NCBI RefSeq assembly: GCF_042434915.1
Contig: NZ_CP170198.1
Coordinates: 2,542,001-2,606,000 of the forward strand
From: Aquimarina sp042434915
GTDB lineage: Bacteria; Bacteroidota; Bacteroidia; Flavobacteriales; Flavobacteriaceae
Direction: 5' to 3'
Length of the DNA stretch: 64,000 bases
The notes under the pieces are model-generated. The model worked only from the letters and a program-made list of their open reading frames with translations. It was not told the origin of the DNA and did not search any database. The position numbers and the translations under genes are program-made. Positions 33,915-41,427 of this stretch are shown in pieces. How positions within the stretch are numbered: position 1 is the stretch's first letter; every line of letters starts with the position of its first letter.

Positions 33915-36880
33915 TAACATTACTTTTATTGCTGATTTGCAATGTTGTGTTTTCACAATATATGGTGCGCTACGATATTACGGCTACAGATCCTAATGAC
34001 ATCGAATATGGATATACAGAAATTGAGATAACGGATAATTTAAACAATCTAAACATCTACATCTTAGAAACAGGAGATGGCTTGCCCGGTGATCAATCCC
34101 CTAGAGAAAGAAGGAATAGAAAAGGTAGCCCATCATTTGAAGGTTTACCCTCATCCCTACGATTTAATAGCGCTTATGGTATAACTGCGGATGCAACGTT
34201 AGAGGAGTGTAATAACGGTACAAACATTATCCCATTAGATCTTCCAAAGAAACCATTTTTTGGTCCATATGTCAATGGTTCTGAGACGTATTTCAATTGT
34301 GACTTAGCACTTGAAGCTGGGTTTATTCAAATTTTCAAATTAAATAATTTACCCTCTCCTGGTGAGAAGTCATTCTGCGAGGAAGATACCATTATACTAA
34401 ATCCAGGAAATTTTCATCCTTCTATAAAAAGAGTTTTATATCAAATCAGCACCATGGCTAGGCAAGAAGTATTATTTGACTTCAGTTCAGAATACAAGTA
34501 TTCTGCAATGGTAAATCTATCCACATTAAATCTAGAAAATGCTGCAAATATAAGATTTCAATTAGATTATGGCACTGTCCAATCAAATACACAAATTTAT
34601 AATTTAAGAAAGTGTTCCCCAAAAATAGTTGATGTATCTCCCACCCAAACGAATTGTTCTGATAGTACCGATGGAGGGTTCGTCATAGAATTGGACAGAA
34701 CTATCGAAGCTAACGATGCTTTGAATTTTGATTTATTTATAGTTGATAATGATGGTGCGAACGTTTTGGAAGTAGAACCCGAAGTTATTGCATATCGAGA
34801 TGACATCAAACGAATAGATGGTAAATATTATTATACTTGGCCTGATACTTTGGATGTAGGTAGGTATCGGGTACAATTTCAAACAAATTCTTCCGCAAAG
34901 CCTGAAGTGTCGGAGATATTTAATATTTCATCTCCTGATCCTGTTTCTTTTACAACCTCAAGTACCGATATCCCATGTGCAACAGCCCAAGGTGAATCTA
35001 TATATGGAACAATCACTATTAACGCAACTGGAGGCAATGCTCCGTACGAATATCAAATCGACGATGAACCTTGGGTTGAGTTTTCCGGAAGTACAACAGT
35101 TCCAAAAGAAGTAGGAACATATGCTATTAAGGTTAGAGATAAATTTTATTCATCAAAAAAAGGAGGATGTATAGCAAAAAATCCTGACAAATCTGAAAAA
35201 ATTTTAACAGAAACCATCAGGCCTGCCACTGCTATTGTTATCAATGGATCTAGCACAGATGCAACCTATGCAGGACGTGCTAATGGAGCCATCATCGCAA
35301 CTGTGCAAGGAGGCACGCCCGTGAGTAACGGACCTACCTATACGTATAGCTGGCGCAGTGATCCTGTGGTTACCATTCCGCCTGCAACTACAACGAATCC
35401 AGATAATACTACCTTTGAGATCTATCTCCAAGATTTGCCTGCTGCTACCTATACCCTCGATATTACCGATGGTAATGGCTGTACGGAAAGCTCCGAATTT
35501 ATTGTAAGTGAGCCTCCTCCACTAGTTTTTGATACGCTGCTTAACACCGATGTAATCTGTGGAGATAATGACGCCACTAATGATGATGGTACGGTTAGTG
35601 CCAAAGCTACTGGAGGGATTCCGCCTTATCAATATCAACTACTACGTAAAAACGAACTAGATGTCTTTGAAGCTTATGGAATGCCTGTAGTACTTGAAGA
35701 AACACAAACTTTTGAGGCAACCATGCTCTCTGGGGGGGTGTATCAAGTACAGCTTGCAGATAATACGGAAGATCCGCAGAATACCAATCCTATGGTGTTG
35801 TCAACCGAAATCGAGATTATACAACCACAACCTTTCTTTATTCAAAACATTACCCTAGAGGAAGCTCAATGTATAGGACAAGCCTCAGGAAGTATGACCT
35901 TTGATATTCTGGGGGGAACTGGCACCTATATCTTAGAACTTCTTAAAGAAGGAGATCCTGCATTTCAAAGAGTCATAGAAAATATACCTCATAATAGCAT
36001 GGGCGTTACGGTGGGTGATTTAAGTCGCGGAGTGTATACCTTAAATATTATCGATGAGAATATGTGTGAACTCATCAATCCTTTTGTTCAACGTATTGTA
36101 ACTATTAAGGATCCTTCGCTGATCTATAATGTAGATCTCGGCAACAACAAAGTATTATGTAAAGATCAAACCCATACAGTCGATGCTTTTATTAGCGATC
36201 CTATGGCGCACTATGTATGGCAAGCTGATAATGGATTTAGCAGTCAAGATTCCCAGATCACTATTGACAAAACTGGACTGTATAGCGTAATTGTAACTAC
36301 AGCCCTAGGATGTGAGATTACCAGTAGTATTGATGTAGTTGTATTGGATCAACCTATACTGCCAGAATTTGTCGTACCCTCTGATCTTTTTGCTAAAGAA
36401 AGCTTTATCCTAGTAGATGTAAGTAATCCGCTGCCCGATACCGTAGAATGGCTAGTACCTAAAGAAGCAATAGTTACTGAGAGTTCGCAAGGCTATGCAG
36501 AAATTGCTTTTAAAAAGACTGGAACGTATGAACTTGTTATGAAAACAACTATTGGCGCATGCGAAGCTTTTGCTACCAAAACTATCGAAGTACGCGCCGC
36601 TTCTTTTGATAAAAAGAATAATGGAAATTCAGAGTTGAGCCTCTATCCCAATCCCTCACAAGGAGATTTTACCATAGACCTAACTTTTGAGCAAGAAGCA
36701 CCGGTGGATATTAAACTATTTAGTATGGTGAATAATGCATTACTCTATTCTCAAACAAGTACAGCAAAAAAAATACACCTTGTTGATCTCAATCTTAAAG
36801 GAAGCTTATCCACAGGCGTATACCTACTACTCTTACAGTCTCCCGAAAAAAATTATGTTAGGAAGATTGTGGTAGAGTGA
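33899..36880 (+). CDS. T9SS-exported SprB-repeat surface protein, copy 2
   Basis: 993 residues with a signal peptide (MKKVLLTLLLLLICNVVFSQ). The first roughly 435 residues are unrelated at a glance to copy 1, although both have a domain rich in Asp and Tyr followed by an SprB-like repeat (GTITINATGGNAPYEYQIDD). From ATAIVINGSSTDATYAG onward it matches copy 1 with roughly a dozen residue differences, mostly before residue 640. The same T9SS type A sorting tail ends the protein. It starts 20 bases after copy 1. The variable head is probably the binding part and the constant tail the export and anchoring part. Confidence 0.9.
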   Translation: MKKVLLTLLLLLICNVVFSQYMVRYDITATDPNDIEYGYTEIEITDNLNNLNIYILETGDGLPGDQSPRERRNRKGSPSFEGLPSSLRFNSAYGITADATLEECNNGTNIIPLDLPKKPFFGPYVNGSETYFNCDLALEAGFIQIFKLNNLPSPGEKSFCEEDTIILNPGNFHPSIKRVLYQISTMARQEVLFDFSSEYKYSAMVNLSTLNLENAANIRFQLDYGTVQSNTQIYNLRKCSPKIVDVSPTQTNCSDSTDGGFVIELDRTIEANDALNFDLFIVDNDGANVLEVEPEVIAYRDDIKRIDGKYYYTWPDTLDVGRYRVQFQTNSSAKPEVSEIFNISSPDPVSFTTSSTDIPCATAQGESIYGTITINATGGNAPYEYQIDDEPWVEFSGSTTVPKEVGTYAIKVRDKFYSSKKGGCIAKNPDKSEKILTETIRPATAIVINGSSTDATYAGRANGAIIATVQGGTPVSNGPTYTYSWRSDPVVTIPPATTTNPDNTTFEIYLQDLPAATYTLDITDGNGCTESSEFIVSEPPPLVFDTLLNTDVICGDNDATNDDGTVSAKATGGIPPYQYQLLRKNELDVFEAYGMPVVLEETQTFEATMLSGGVYQVQLADNTEDPQNTNPMVLSTEIEIIQPQPFFIQNITLEEAQCIGQASGSMTFDILGGTGTYILELLKEGDPAFQRVIENIPHNSMGVTVGDLSRGVYTLNIIDENMCELINPFVQRIVTIKDPSLIYNVDLGNNKVLCKDQTHTVDAFISDPMAHYVWQADNGFSSQDSQITIDKTGLYSVIVTTALGCEITSSIDVVVLDQPILPEFVVPSDLFAKESFILVDVSNPLPDTVEWLVPKEAIVTESSQGYAEIAFKKTGTYELVMKTTIGACEAFATKTIEVRAASFDKKNNGNSELSLYPNPSQGDFTIDLTFEQEAPVDIKLFSMVNNALLYSQTSTAKKIHLVDLNLKGSLSTGVYLLLLQSPEKNYVRKIVVE

Positions 36881-36916
36881 ATTTTAAATAATTAATAATA
36901 ATGAAGAAGGTTTTAT
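35207..36916 (+). repeat. 1.7-kb direct repeat, copy 2 (3' part of the second SprB-repeat gene)
   Basis: Partner of 32205-33914. Identity continues past the stop to ATGAAGAAGGTTTTAT at the start of the broken third gene, then ends. Confidence 0.95.
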
Positions 36917-36976
36917 GTTTTTTTGATTTTTAGCTTATTATTTTTTAATGGGTTTACTCAAAATTATACGTTAAAC
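36901..36976 (+). pseudogene. 5' remnant of a third SprB-type gene with a T-tract frameshift
   Basis: ATG 36901 sits where copies 1 and 2 have the next gene start. As written it reads MKKVLCFFDF, stop. Removing one T from the seven-T tract at 36918-36924 restores a signal peptide, MKKVLCFLIFSLLFFNGFTQ, then NYTLNLRG. Homology to a gene is then cut by the hairpin at 36976 and the type B REP element. Confidence 0.75.
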
Positions 36977-36999
36977 TTGAGGGGATCTATCCCCTCAAG
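36976..36999. repeat. 10-bp perfect hairpin at the gene-REP junction
   Basis: CTTGAGGGGA pairs with TCCCCTCAAG around TCTA. It overlaps the start of the type B element. It could be a terminator-like boundary, but no T-tract follows. Confidence 0.6.
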
Positions 37000-37030
37000 C
37001 GCTCGTTTGAGCGAAGCGGAAACGAGTGAC
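36991..37030 (+). repeat. Type B REP-like element
   Basis: CCCCTCAAGCGCTCGTTTGA then GCGAAGCGGAAACGAGTGAC, with the perfect CTCGTTT / AAACGAG stem. It is followed by a TTTGTAACGCGA...AAATGATAAAAA flank shared with the 23855 copy. Confidence 0.75.
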
Positions 37031-37074
37031 AAAATAAAAAAAAGAGCATTTGTAACGCGATAAATGATAAAAAG

Positions 37075-37098
37075 AATAATAATAATAATAATAATAAT
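37075..37098 (+). repeat. (AAT)8 microsatellite
   Basis: Eight perfect AAT units follow the type B element flank. No gene overlaps it. Confidence 0.9.
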
Positions 37099-37160
37099 AA
37101 AATAAGATTAAATTAGTAGATCACTCCTGTTATACTAGCTTTATATAATACATAAGTAAT

Positions 37161-37380
37161 GCGAAGCGTTACACCAATGCTTCAAAGTAGTTGATTAAAG
37201 AGTAAGAGGCCCGAAAATCGGGTTAGAAAGCTTAATTTGAACCTTCAAGGGCAGCTACTTATCCAAACAATAGCTTATTATGGGGCTAATACCCTTAAGA
37301 AGGATCCATCGAAATATTTAATCAATTCTTATATCTACCTTATTAATGGATAACACCTATTGATGTATGGGTTAGCCCCA
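37161..37380. ncRNA. Possible structured RNA, strand unknown
   Basis: The stretch has no ORF and holds three pairings: GAAGC / GCTTC (37163-37167 with 37079+100, i.e. 37179-37183), CCCGA / TCGGG (37210-37214 with 37218-37222), and a long-range helix TGGGGCTAA / TTAGCCCCA (37281-37289 with 37372-37380). The long helix is extended inward by CCC / GGG across a two-base bulge. The long helix encloses about 82 bases. The pattern suggests a folded RNA, but no known family is recognised, and these could also be relics of a mobile element. Confidence 0.3.
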
Positions 37381-37431
37381 CATTTACAGAAGATCTTTTA
37401 GTAATCAATTAAGATATATCTATTACAAAAC

Positions 37432-37461
37432 AAAAATCGAGAGTCTAGGCTCTCGATTTTT
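37432..37461 (-). terminator. Terminator of clpX, probably bidirectional
   Basis: AAAAATCGAGAG pairs perfectly with CTCTCGATTTTT (12 bp) around a six-base loop. It lies 33 bases beyond the clpX stop on the minus strand, and its A/T ends supply a T-tract in either direction. Confidence 0.85.
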
Positions 37462-37493
37462 ACTGCAAATTATAATATATAAAATCAGATTAA

Positions 37494-38726
37494 TTAAGAA
37501 ACTGCTTTAAGTTTTTTAATTGTTGATTTGTTTAGCTTCTTGTCGGCATAATCCTTAGTTACTCTAAACTCGGTATCCTTACTATCTGGTAATTCATACA
37601 TAGCGTCTGTTAGAATAGCTTCACATAGAGAACGTAACCCACGGGCACCAAGTTTATACTCTACCGCTTTATCTACAATATAATCCAAGGCTCCATCGGT
37701 TATAGTAAAAGCGATATTATCCATCTCAAACAATTTTTGATATTGTTTTATAATAGCATTTTTTGGCTCTGTAAGAATAGAACGTAATGTCTGCGTGTCC
37801 AAAGGATTCATATGAGTTAATACCGGTAAACGACCTATAATTTCGGGTATCAATCCAAAGTCTTTTAAATCCTTTGGAATTATGTATTGCAGCATATTAT
37901 CTTTTTCGATAACATCCTCACTCATTGATGCACTAAAACCTACTGCTTGCATGTTCAAACGCTTTTGTATGATTTTATCGATACCATCAAAAGCCCCACC
38001 AGCTATAAATAATATATTCTCAGTATTTACCTCAATAAATTTTTGGTCTGGATGCTTACGTCCTCCTTTTGGTGGCACATTTACGACAGTACCCTCCAAT
38101 AATTTTAACAATGCTTGTTGAACCCCTTCACCTGATACATCTCTTGTGATACTAGGATTGTCACTCTTACGGGCAATTTTATCAATTTCGTCAATAAAAA
38201 CAATACCTCTTTGAGCTTTTTCTAAGTTATAATCTGCTGCCTGCAAAAGACGTGTCAAAATGCTTTCCACATCTTCTCCCACATATCCTGCTTCAGTAAG
38301 TACCGTGGCATCAACAATAGCCAAAGGAACATTCAACATTTTGGCAATGGTTTTGGCAATAAGGGTTTTACCTGTACCCGTCTGCCCAACCATGACAATA
38401 TTACTTTTCTGGATTTCGATATCATCATCGGTAACTGGCTGAAGTAATCTTTTATAATGATTGTAAACAGCAACAGACATTACTTTTTTGGTAAACTCTT
38501 GACCGATTACATAATCATCCAAAAATGTCTTAATCGACATAGGCTTACGAAGCATTAGCTCATTACTTAACTCTCCTGTATCTTCATCCCTTGCCTCTTC
38601 TACAACAATCCCATGAGCCTGCACGATACAACGATCACAAATATGAGCATCTAATCCAGCAATAAGTAGATTGGTTTCAGGCTTTTTCCTCCCGCAGAAT
38701 GAGCATTCTAAGTCTTCTTTCGGCAT
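37494..38726 (-). CDS. clpX: ClpX, ATP-dependent unfoldase of the ClpXP protease
   Basis: 410 residues, normal length. The N-terminal zinc finger has Cys 8, 11, 30 and 33. The AAA+ core shows Walker A GQTGTGKT, Walker B IVFIDEIDKI and the GARGLR sensor 2 motif (KLGARGLRSLCE). The IGF-type loop that docks on ClpP appears as QAVGFSASM, with VGF in the usual place. ClpX recognises tagged or native substrates, unfolds them and feeds ClpP. It follows clpP with 72 bases between them, containing a hairpin, and ends the tig-clpP-clpX cluster. Confidence 0.98.
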   Translation of the reverse strand: MPKEDLECSFCGRKKPETNLLIAGLDAHICDRCIVQAHGIVVEEARDEDTGELSNELMLRKPMSIKTFLDDYVIGQEFTKKVMSVAVYNHYKRLLQPVTDDDIEIQKSNIVMVGQTGTGKTLIAKTIAKMLNVPLAIVDATVLTEAGYVGEDVESILTRLLQAADYNLEKAQRGIVFIDEIDKIARKSDNPSITRDVSGEGVQQALLKLLEGTVVNVPPKGGRKHPDQKFIEVNTENILFIAGGAFDGIDKIIQKRLNMQAVGFSASMSEDVIEKDNMLQYIIPKDLKDFGLIPEIIGRLPVLTHMNPLDTQTLRSILTEPKNAIIKQYQKLFEMDNIAFTITDGALDYIVDKAVEYKLGARGLRSLCEAILTDAMYELPDSKDTEFRVTKDYADKKLNKSTIKKLKAVS

Positions 38727-38750
38727 AATGTATTATTTCATTAATAGTAG

Positions 38751-38787
38751 TATTTTGCTACGTTGCTTTATAAAACGCAGCAAAATA
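38751..38787 (-). promoter_or_regulatory. Intercistronic hairpin between clpP and clpX
   Basis: A 13-base inverted repeat with one mismatch, TATTTTGCTACGT / ACGCAGCAAAATA, around 11 bases. No clean T-tract follows, so partial termination, RNA processing or stability control are all possible. Confidence 0.5.
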
Positions 38788-38798
38788 CATTATATTTT

Positions 38799-39473
38799 TT
38801 AGTCTCTTTTAAGAATTTCGTCAATCATACCATATTCTAAAGCCTTATCTGCTTTCATCCAGTAATCTCTATCGCTGTCATCGTACACTTTTTCATAAGT
38901 TTGTCCAGAATGTTTTGCGATAATACGATATAATTCTTCTTTTAACGTAAGAATTTCTCTTGCCGTAATTTCAATATCACTGGCTTGTCCTTGCGCACCT
39001 CCTAGCGGTTGATGTATCATCACACGGCTATGTGGTAATCCAGAACGTTTTCCTTTTTCACCTGCACAAAGCAATACAGCACCCATTGATGCAGCCATCC
39101 CAGTACAAATTGTTGCTACATCAGGCTTTATAAATTGCATGGTATCATAAATACCAAGTCCAGCATACACGCTTCCACCTGGAGAATTAATATAAATTTG
39201 AATATCTTTTGAAGAATCAACACTCTCCAAAAAGAGAAGCTGAGCTTGTATAATATTAGCAACTTGGTCATTAATACCAGTTCCCAAAAAGATAATTCTA
39301 TCCATCATAAGACGAGAAAACACATCGAAGATAGCTACATTCATTTGACGTTCTTCAATAATATTTGGTGTCATACCAACGGGGTACATACTACTAACTA
39401 TTTGATTATAATAGTTACTATTTATCCCGTGATGCTGGGTGGCATATTTTTCAAATTCTTTTCCGTAATCCAT
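38799..39473 (-). CDS. clpP: ClpP, proteolytic subunit of ClpXP
   Basis: 224 residues. The catalytic Ser lies in GMAASMGAV (about residue 127) and the His in SRVMIHQPLGG; the Asp lies downstream in the DSDRDYWMKADKALEYG region. INSPGGSVYAGLGIYDTM is the oxyanion-loop region. An N-terminal extension of about 30 residues (ATQHHGINSNYYNQIVSSMY) precedes the core and is usual in Flavobacteriia. It assembles as a 14-subunit barrel that degrades proteins delivered by ClpX. The gene lies between tig and clpX, the conserved order. Confidence 0.98.
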   Translation of the reverse strand: MDYGKEFEKYATQHHGINSNYYNQIVSSMYPVGMTPNIIEERQMNVAIFDVFSRLMMDRIIFLGTGINDQVANIIQAQLLFLESVDSSKDIQIYINSPGGSVYAGLGIYDTMQFIKPDVATICTGMAASMGAVLLCAGEKGKRSGLPHSRVMIHQPLGGAQGQASDIEITAREILTLKEELYRIIAKHSGQTYEKVYDDSDRDYWMKADKALEYGMIDEILKRD

Positions 39474-39572
39474 AGTATTTTTTTGAGTAATTTATTTTTA
39501 AAAAAAGGCGCAAACCTATACCGGTTAAACGCCTTAAATATAAGTATAAATTCTTATAGTTTGGTCGCAGAT

Positions 39573-40895
39573 TTATTTGTAAACCTCCTTAACAAACTCA
39601 TCAAAAGTTACCTCTTTTGTCTTCAATTTAGCATTTTCTTTGTAAAACGTTAACATTTTCTGACTCATCAATTGCTCAGATATACGTTTTACTTCATCCT
39701 GATTTGAAAGAATACGAGCAGCGATATCATCAAGCTCTTTATCCTCTGGCGACATTTGTCCAAATTGCGCCATTTGAGACTTGATCAAATCTTTTGAAAA
39801 AGCTTTTAACTCATCAAAAGTAACCTGAAGATTATTTTCATTTATGATCTTACCTTCGATTAACTGATAACGTAATCCCTTTTCACTTTTTTCATATTCG
39901 TCTTTTGCTTCATCCTCTGTCAAAACTTTTTCTCCAGTAACTTGGATCCATTTCTTCAAAAATTCTGAAGGTAGTTCGAATTTAGTATTTTCAAGCATAC
40001 TCTCAGTCACAGCATTCAATAATTGCTGATCAGATTGTTGTTCAAATTGACGTTCTGCATCTGCCTTAATTCTTTCTTTAAGCTCAGAAACTGTTTTTAC
40101 TGTGTCTGGACCATATAATTTATCAAACAATTCTTGATCCAGCTCGGCAAGCTCCTGCGTATTGATTTCTTCGACAGTAAACTGTACTTCAATATCTAAA
40201 TCATGTGCATCGTCGTGATTAATTTTTAAAGCAGCTATAAGGTCGTGATCATCTGCAAATAGGCCTTTAGTTTTTACTGTAATTACATCACCAACTTTTG
40301 CTCCAACAAATTTGTCTAGATTTTTCTTGCCCTTAAGTTTTTCTAATTCTAGCGAAGTTTTATTCTCAATCGCTTTCTCCTCATTCACAAAGGTTCCCGA
40401 AAGTACATCTCCAGCTGCAGCGACTTCTTTGGAGATCAACTTACCATACTGTTTTTGCATGGTAGTAATCTGATTATCGATCATCTCCTCTGTAGGAACA
40501 ATTTTATAATTAGTGATCGCCTTTTTTCCATTGATATTTACCTCAAAATCTGGCGCTAAGCCCAATTCGAATTTAAATGAGTAGTCGTCTGCCTCCCAAT
40601 TAAAATCCTCTTGTTCTTTTGGTAAAGGGTTACCTAGAACGTCTAATTTTTCTTCAGTAAGGTATTTATTTAAGGCGTCCTGCAATAATTTATTAACTTC
40701 GTCTACCAATACAGCTTTACCATATTGCTTTTTGACAAACCCCATAGGCACATGTCCTTTTCTAAAACCAGGGATGTTAGCCGTTTTACGGTAATCTTTT
40801 AATATTTTTTCTACTTTATCACTATAATCCGCTTTTGCGATATCTACAGTAACAACAGCATTTAAATCGTCTAATTGCTCTTTTGAAATATTCAT
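39573..40895 (-). CDS. tig: Trigger factor, ribosome-bound chaperone
   Basis: 440 residues. The N-terminal ribosome-binding domain has the motif GFRKGHVPMGFVKKQYG (about 43-59), which contacts ribosomal protein L23. The middle part resembles the FKBP-type isomerase domain but is shorter and divergent (GDVLSGTFVNEEKA...GAKVGDVITVKTKG). The C-terminal half is the helical chaperone arm. It binds nascent chains at the ribosome exit. The 99-base gap before clpP contains GGCG...CGCC pairing (39507-39534), which could be an attenuating structure. Confidence 0.95.
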   Translation of the reverse strand: MNISKEQLDDLNAVVTVDIAKADYSDKVEKILKDYRKTANIPGFRKGHVPMGFVKKQYGKAVLVDEVNKLLQDALNKYLTEEKLDVLGNPLPKEQEDFNWEADDYSFKFELGLAPDFEVNINGKKAITNYKIVPTEEMIDNQITTMQKQYGKLISKEVAAAGDVLSGTFVNEEKAIENKTSLELEKLKGKKNLDKFVGAKVGDVITVKTKGLFADDHDLIAALKINHDDAHDLDIEVQFTVEEINTQELAELDQELFDKLYGPDTVKTVSELKERIKADAERQFEQQSDQQLLNAVTESMLENTKFELPSEFLKKWIQVTGEKVLTEDEAKDEYEKSEKGLRYQLIEGKIINENNLQVTFDELKAFSKDLIKSQMAQFGQMSPEDKELDDIAARILSNQDEVKRISEQLMSQKMLTFYKENAKLKTKEVTFDEFVKEVYK

Positions 40896-40987
40896 TATCT
40901 CTACTTTTTCTACTTAAAAATCGGGATGCAAAAGTAATACTTTTTTGTATCAGAACAAAGTTTTAACTTACTGAATAACAGTTGTCT

Positions 40988-41329
40988 TTATTCTTTATTT
41001 AAAAGAGAATATAAAACCGACTGAAATATGGAGAGTAATATACTAAAAATCAATGCCCACAACCATCCCTCGACATTAAATCCTCCTACAAAATGATCTG
41101 CGATTAGAATTATTGCCGAATTAATTATCAATAAAAATAGTCCAAGAGTTAAAATTGTAACAGGCAAGGTCAGTACAATTAAAATAGACCTTAATACAGC
41201 ATTGAGAATAGCCAAAACCAAGGCTACAAGGATGGCGCTTATATAATTTACCACTGCGACACCAGGCAGTATTTCTGCCAAAACCATAACAGCCAATGCA
41301 CTAAGAATAATTTTTACTAGAAATCTCAT
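40988..41329 (-). CDS. Holin-like 4-TM membrane protein (phage holin family IV-type)
   Basis: 113 residues from the ATG at 41329 (MRFLVKIILSALAVMVL); the upstream in-frame ATG at 41389 adds 20 residues overlapping a terminator. Four hydrophobic segments lie near 5-22, 27-50, 53-78 and 88-108, with the family-like motifs LPGVAVVNYISAILVALVLA and NVEGWLWALIFS. Despite the family name, members in free-living Bacteroidota are ordinary small membrane proteins of unknown role, and no prophage genes are nearby. It shares strand with tig, 92 bases upstream of it in genome order. Confidence 0.85.
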   Translation of the reverse strand: MRFLVKIILSALAVMVLAEILPGVAVVNYISAILVALVLAILNAVLRSILIVLTLPVTILTLGLFLLIINSAIILIADHFVGGFNVEGWLWALIFSILLSIFQSVLYSLLNKE

Positions 41330-41374
41330 AATATATATTTTATAAAAGGAAAGATACAAAATCTGTCCAATAAA

Positions 41375-41406
41375 AAACCTGCTAAGCACATGTCTTAGCA
41401 GGTTTA
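41375..41406 (-). terminator. Terminator downstream of the SGNH hydrolase gene
   Basis: AAACCTGCTAAG / CTTAGCAGGTTT is a perfect 12-bp stem with a 7-base loop. On the minus strand it runs into TTTTTTATT, 20 bases after the hydrolase stop. Confidence 0.85.
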
Positions 41407-41427
41407 GGTATAAACTTATGAAACGTT

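Noticed and set aside
37075..37098. (AAT)8 as a phase-variation switch
   Set aside because: It is not inside or just upstream of any gene, and no promoter is visible beside it.
40988..41329. Holin-family gene as evidence of a prophage
   Set aside because: No phage structural, lysis or integrase genes are nearby. The family is common as a stand-alone membrane gene in Bacteroidota.
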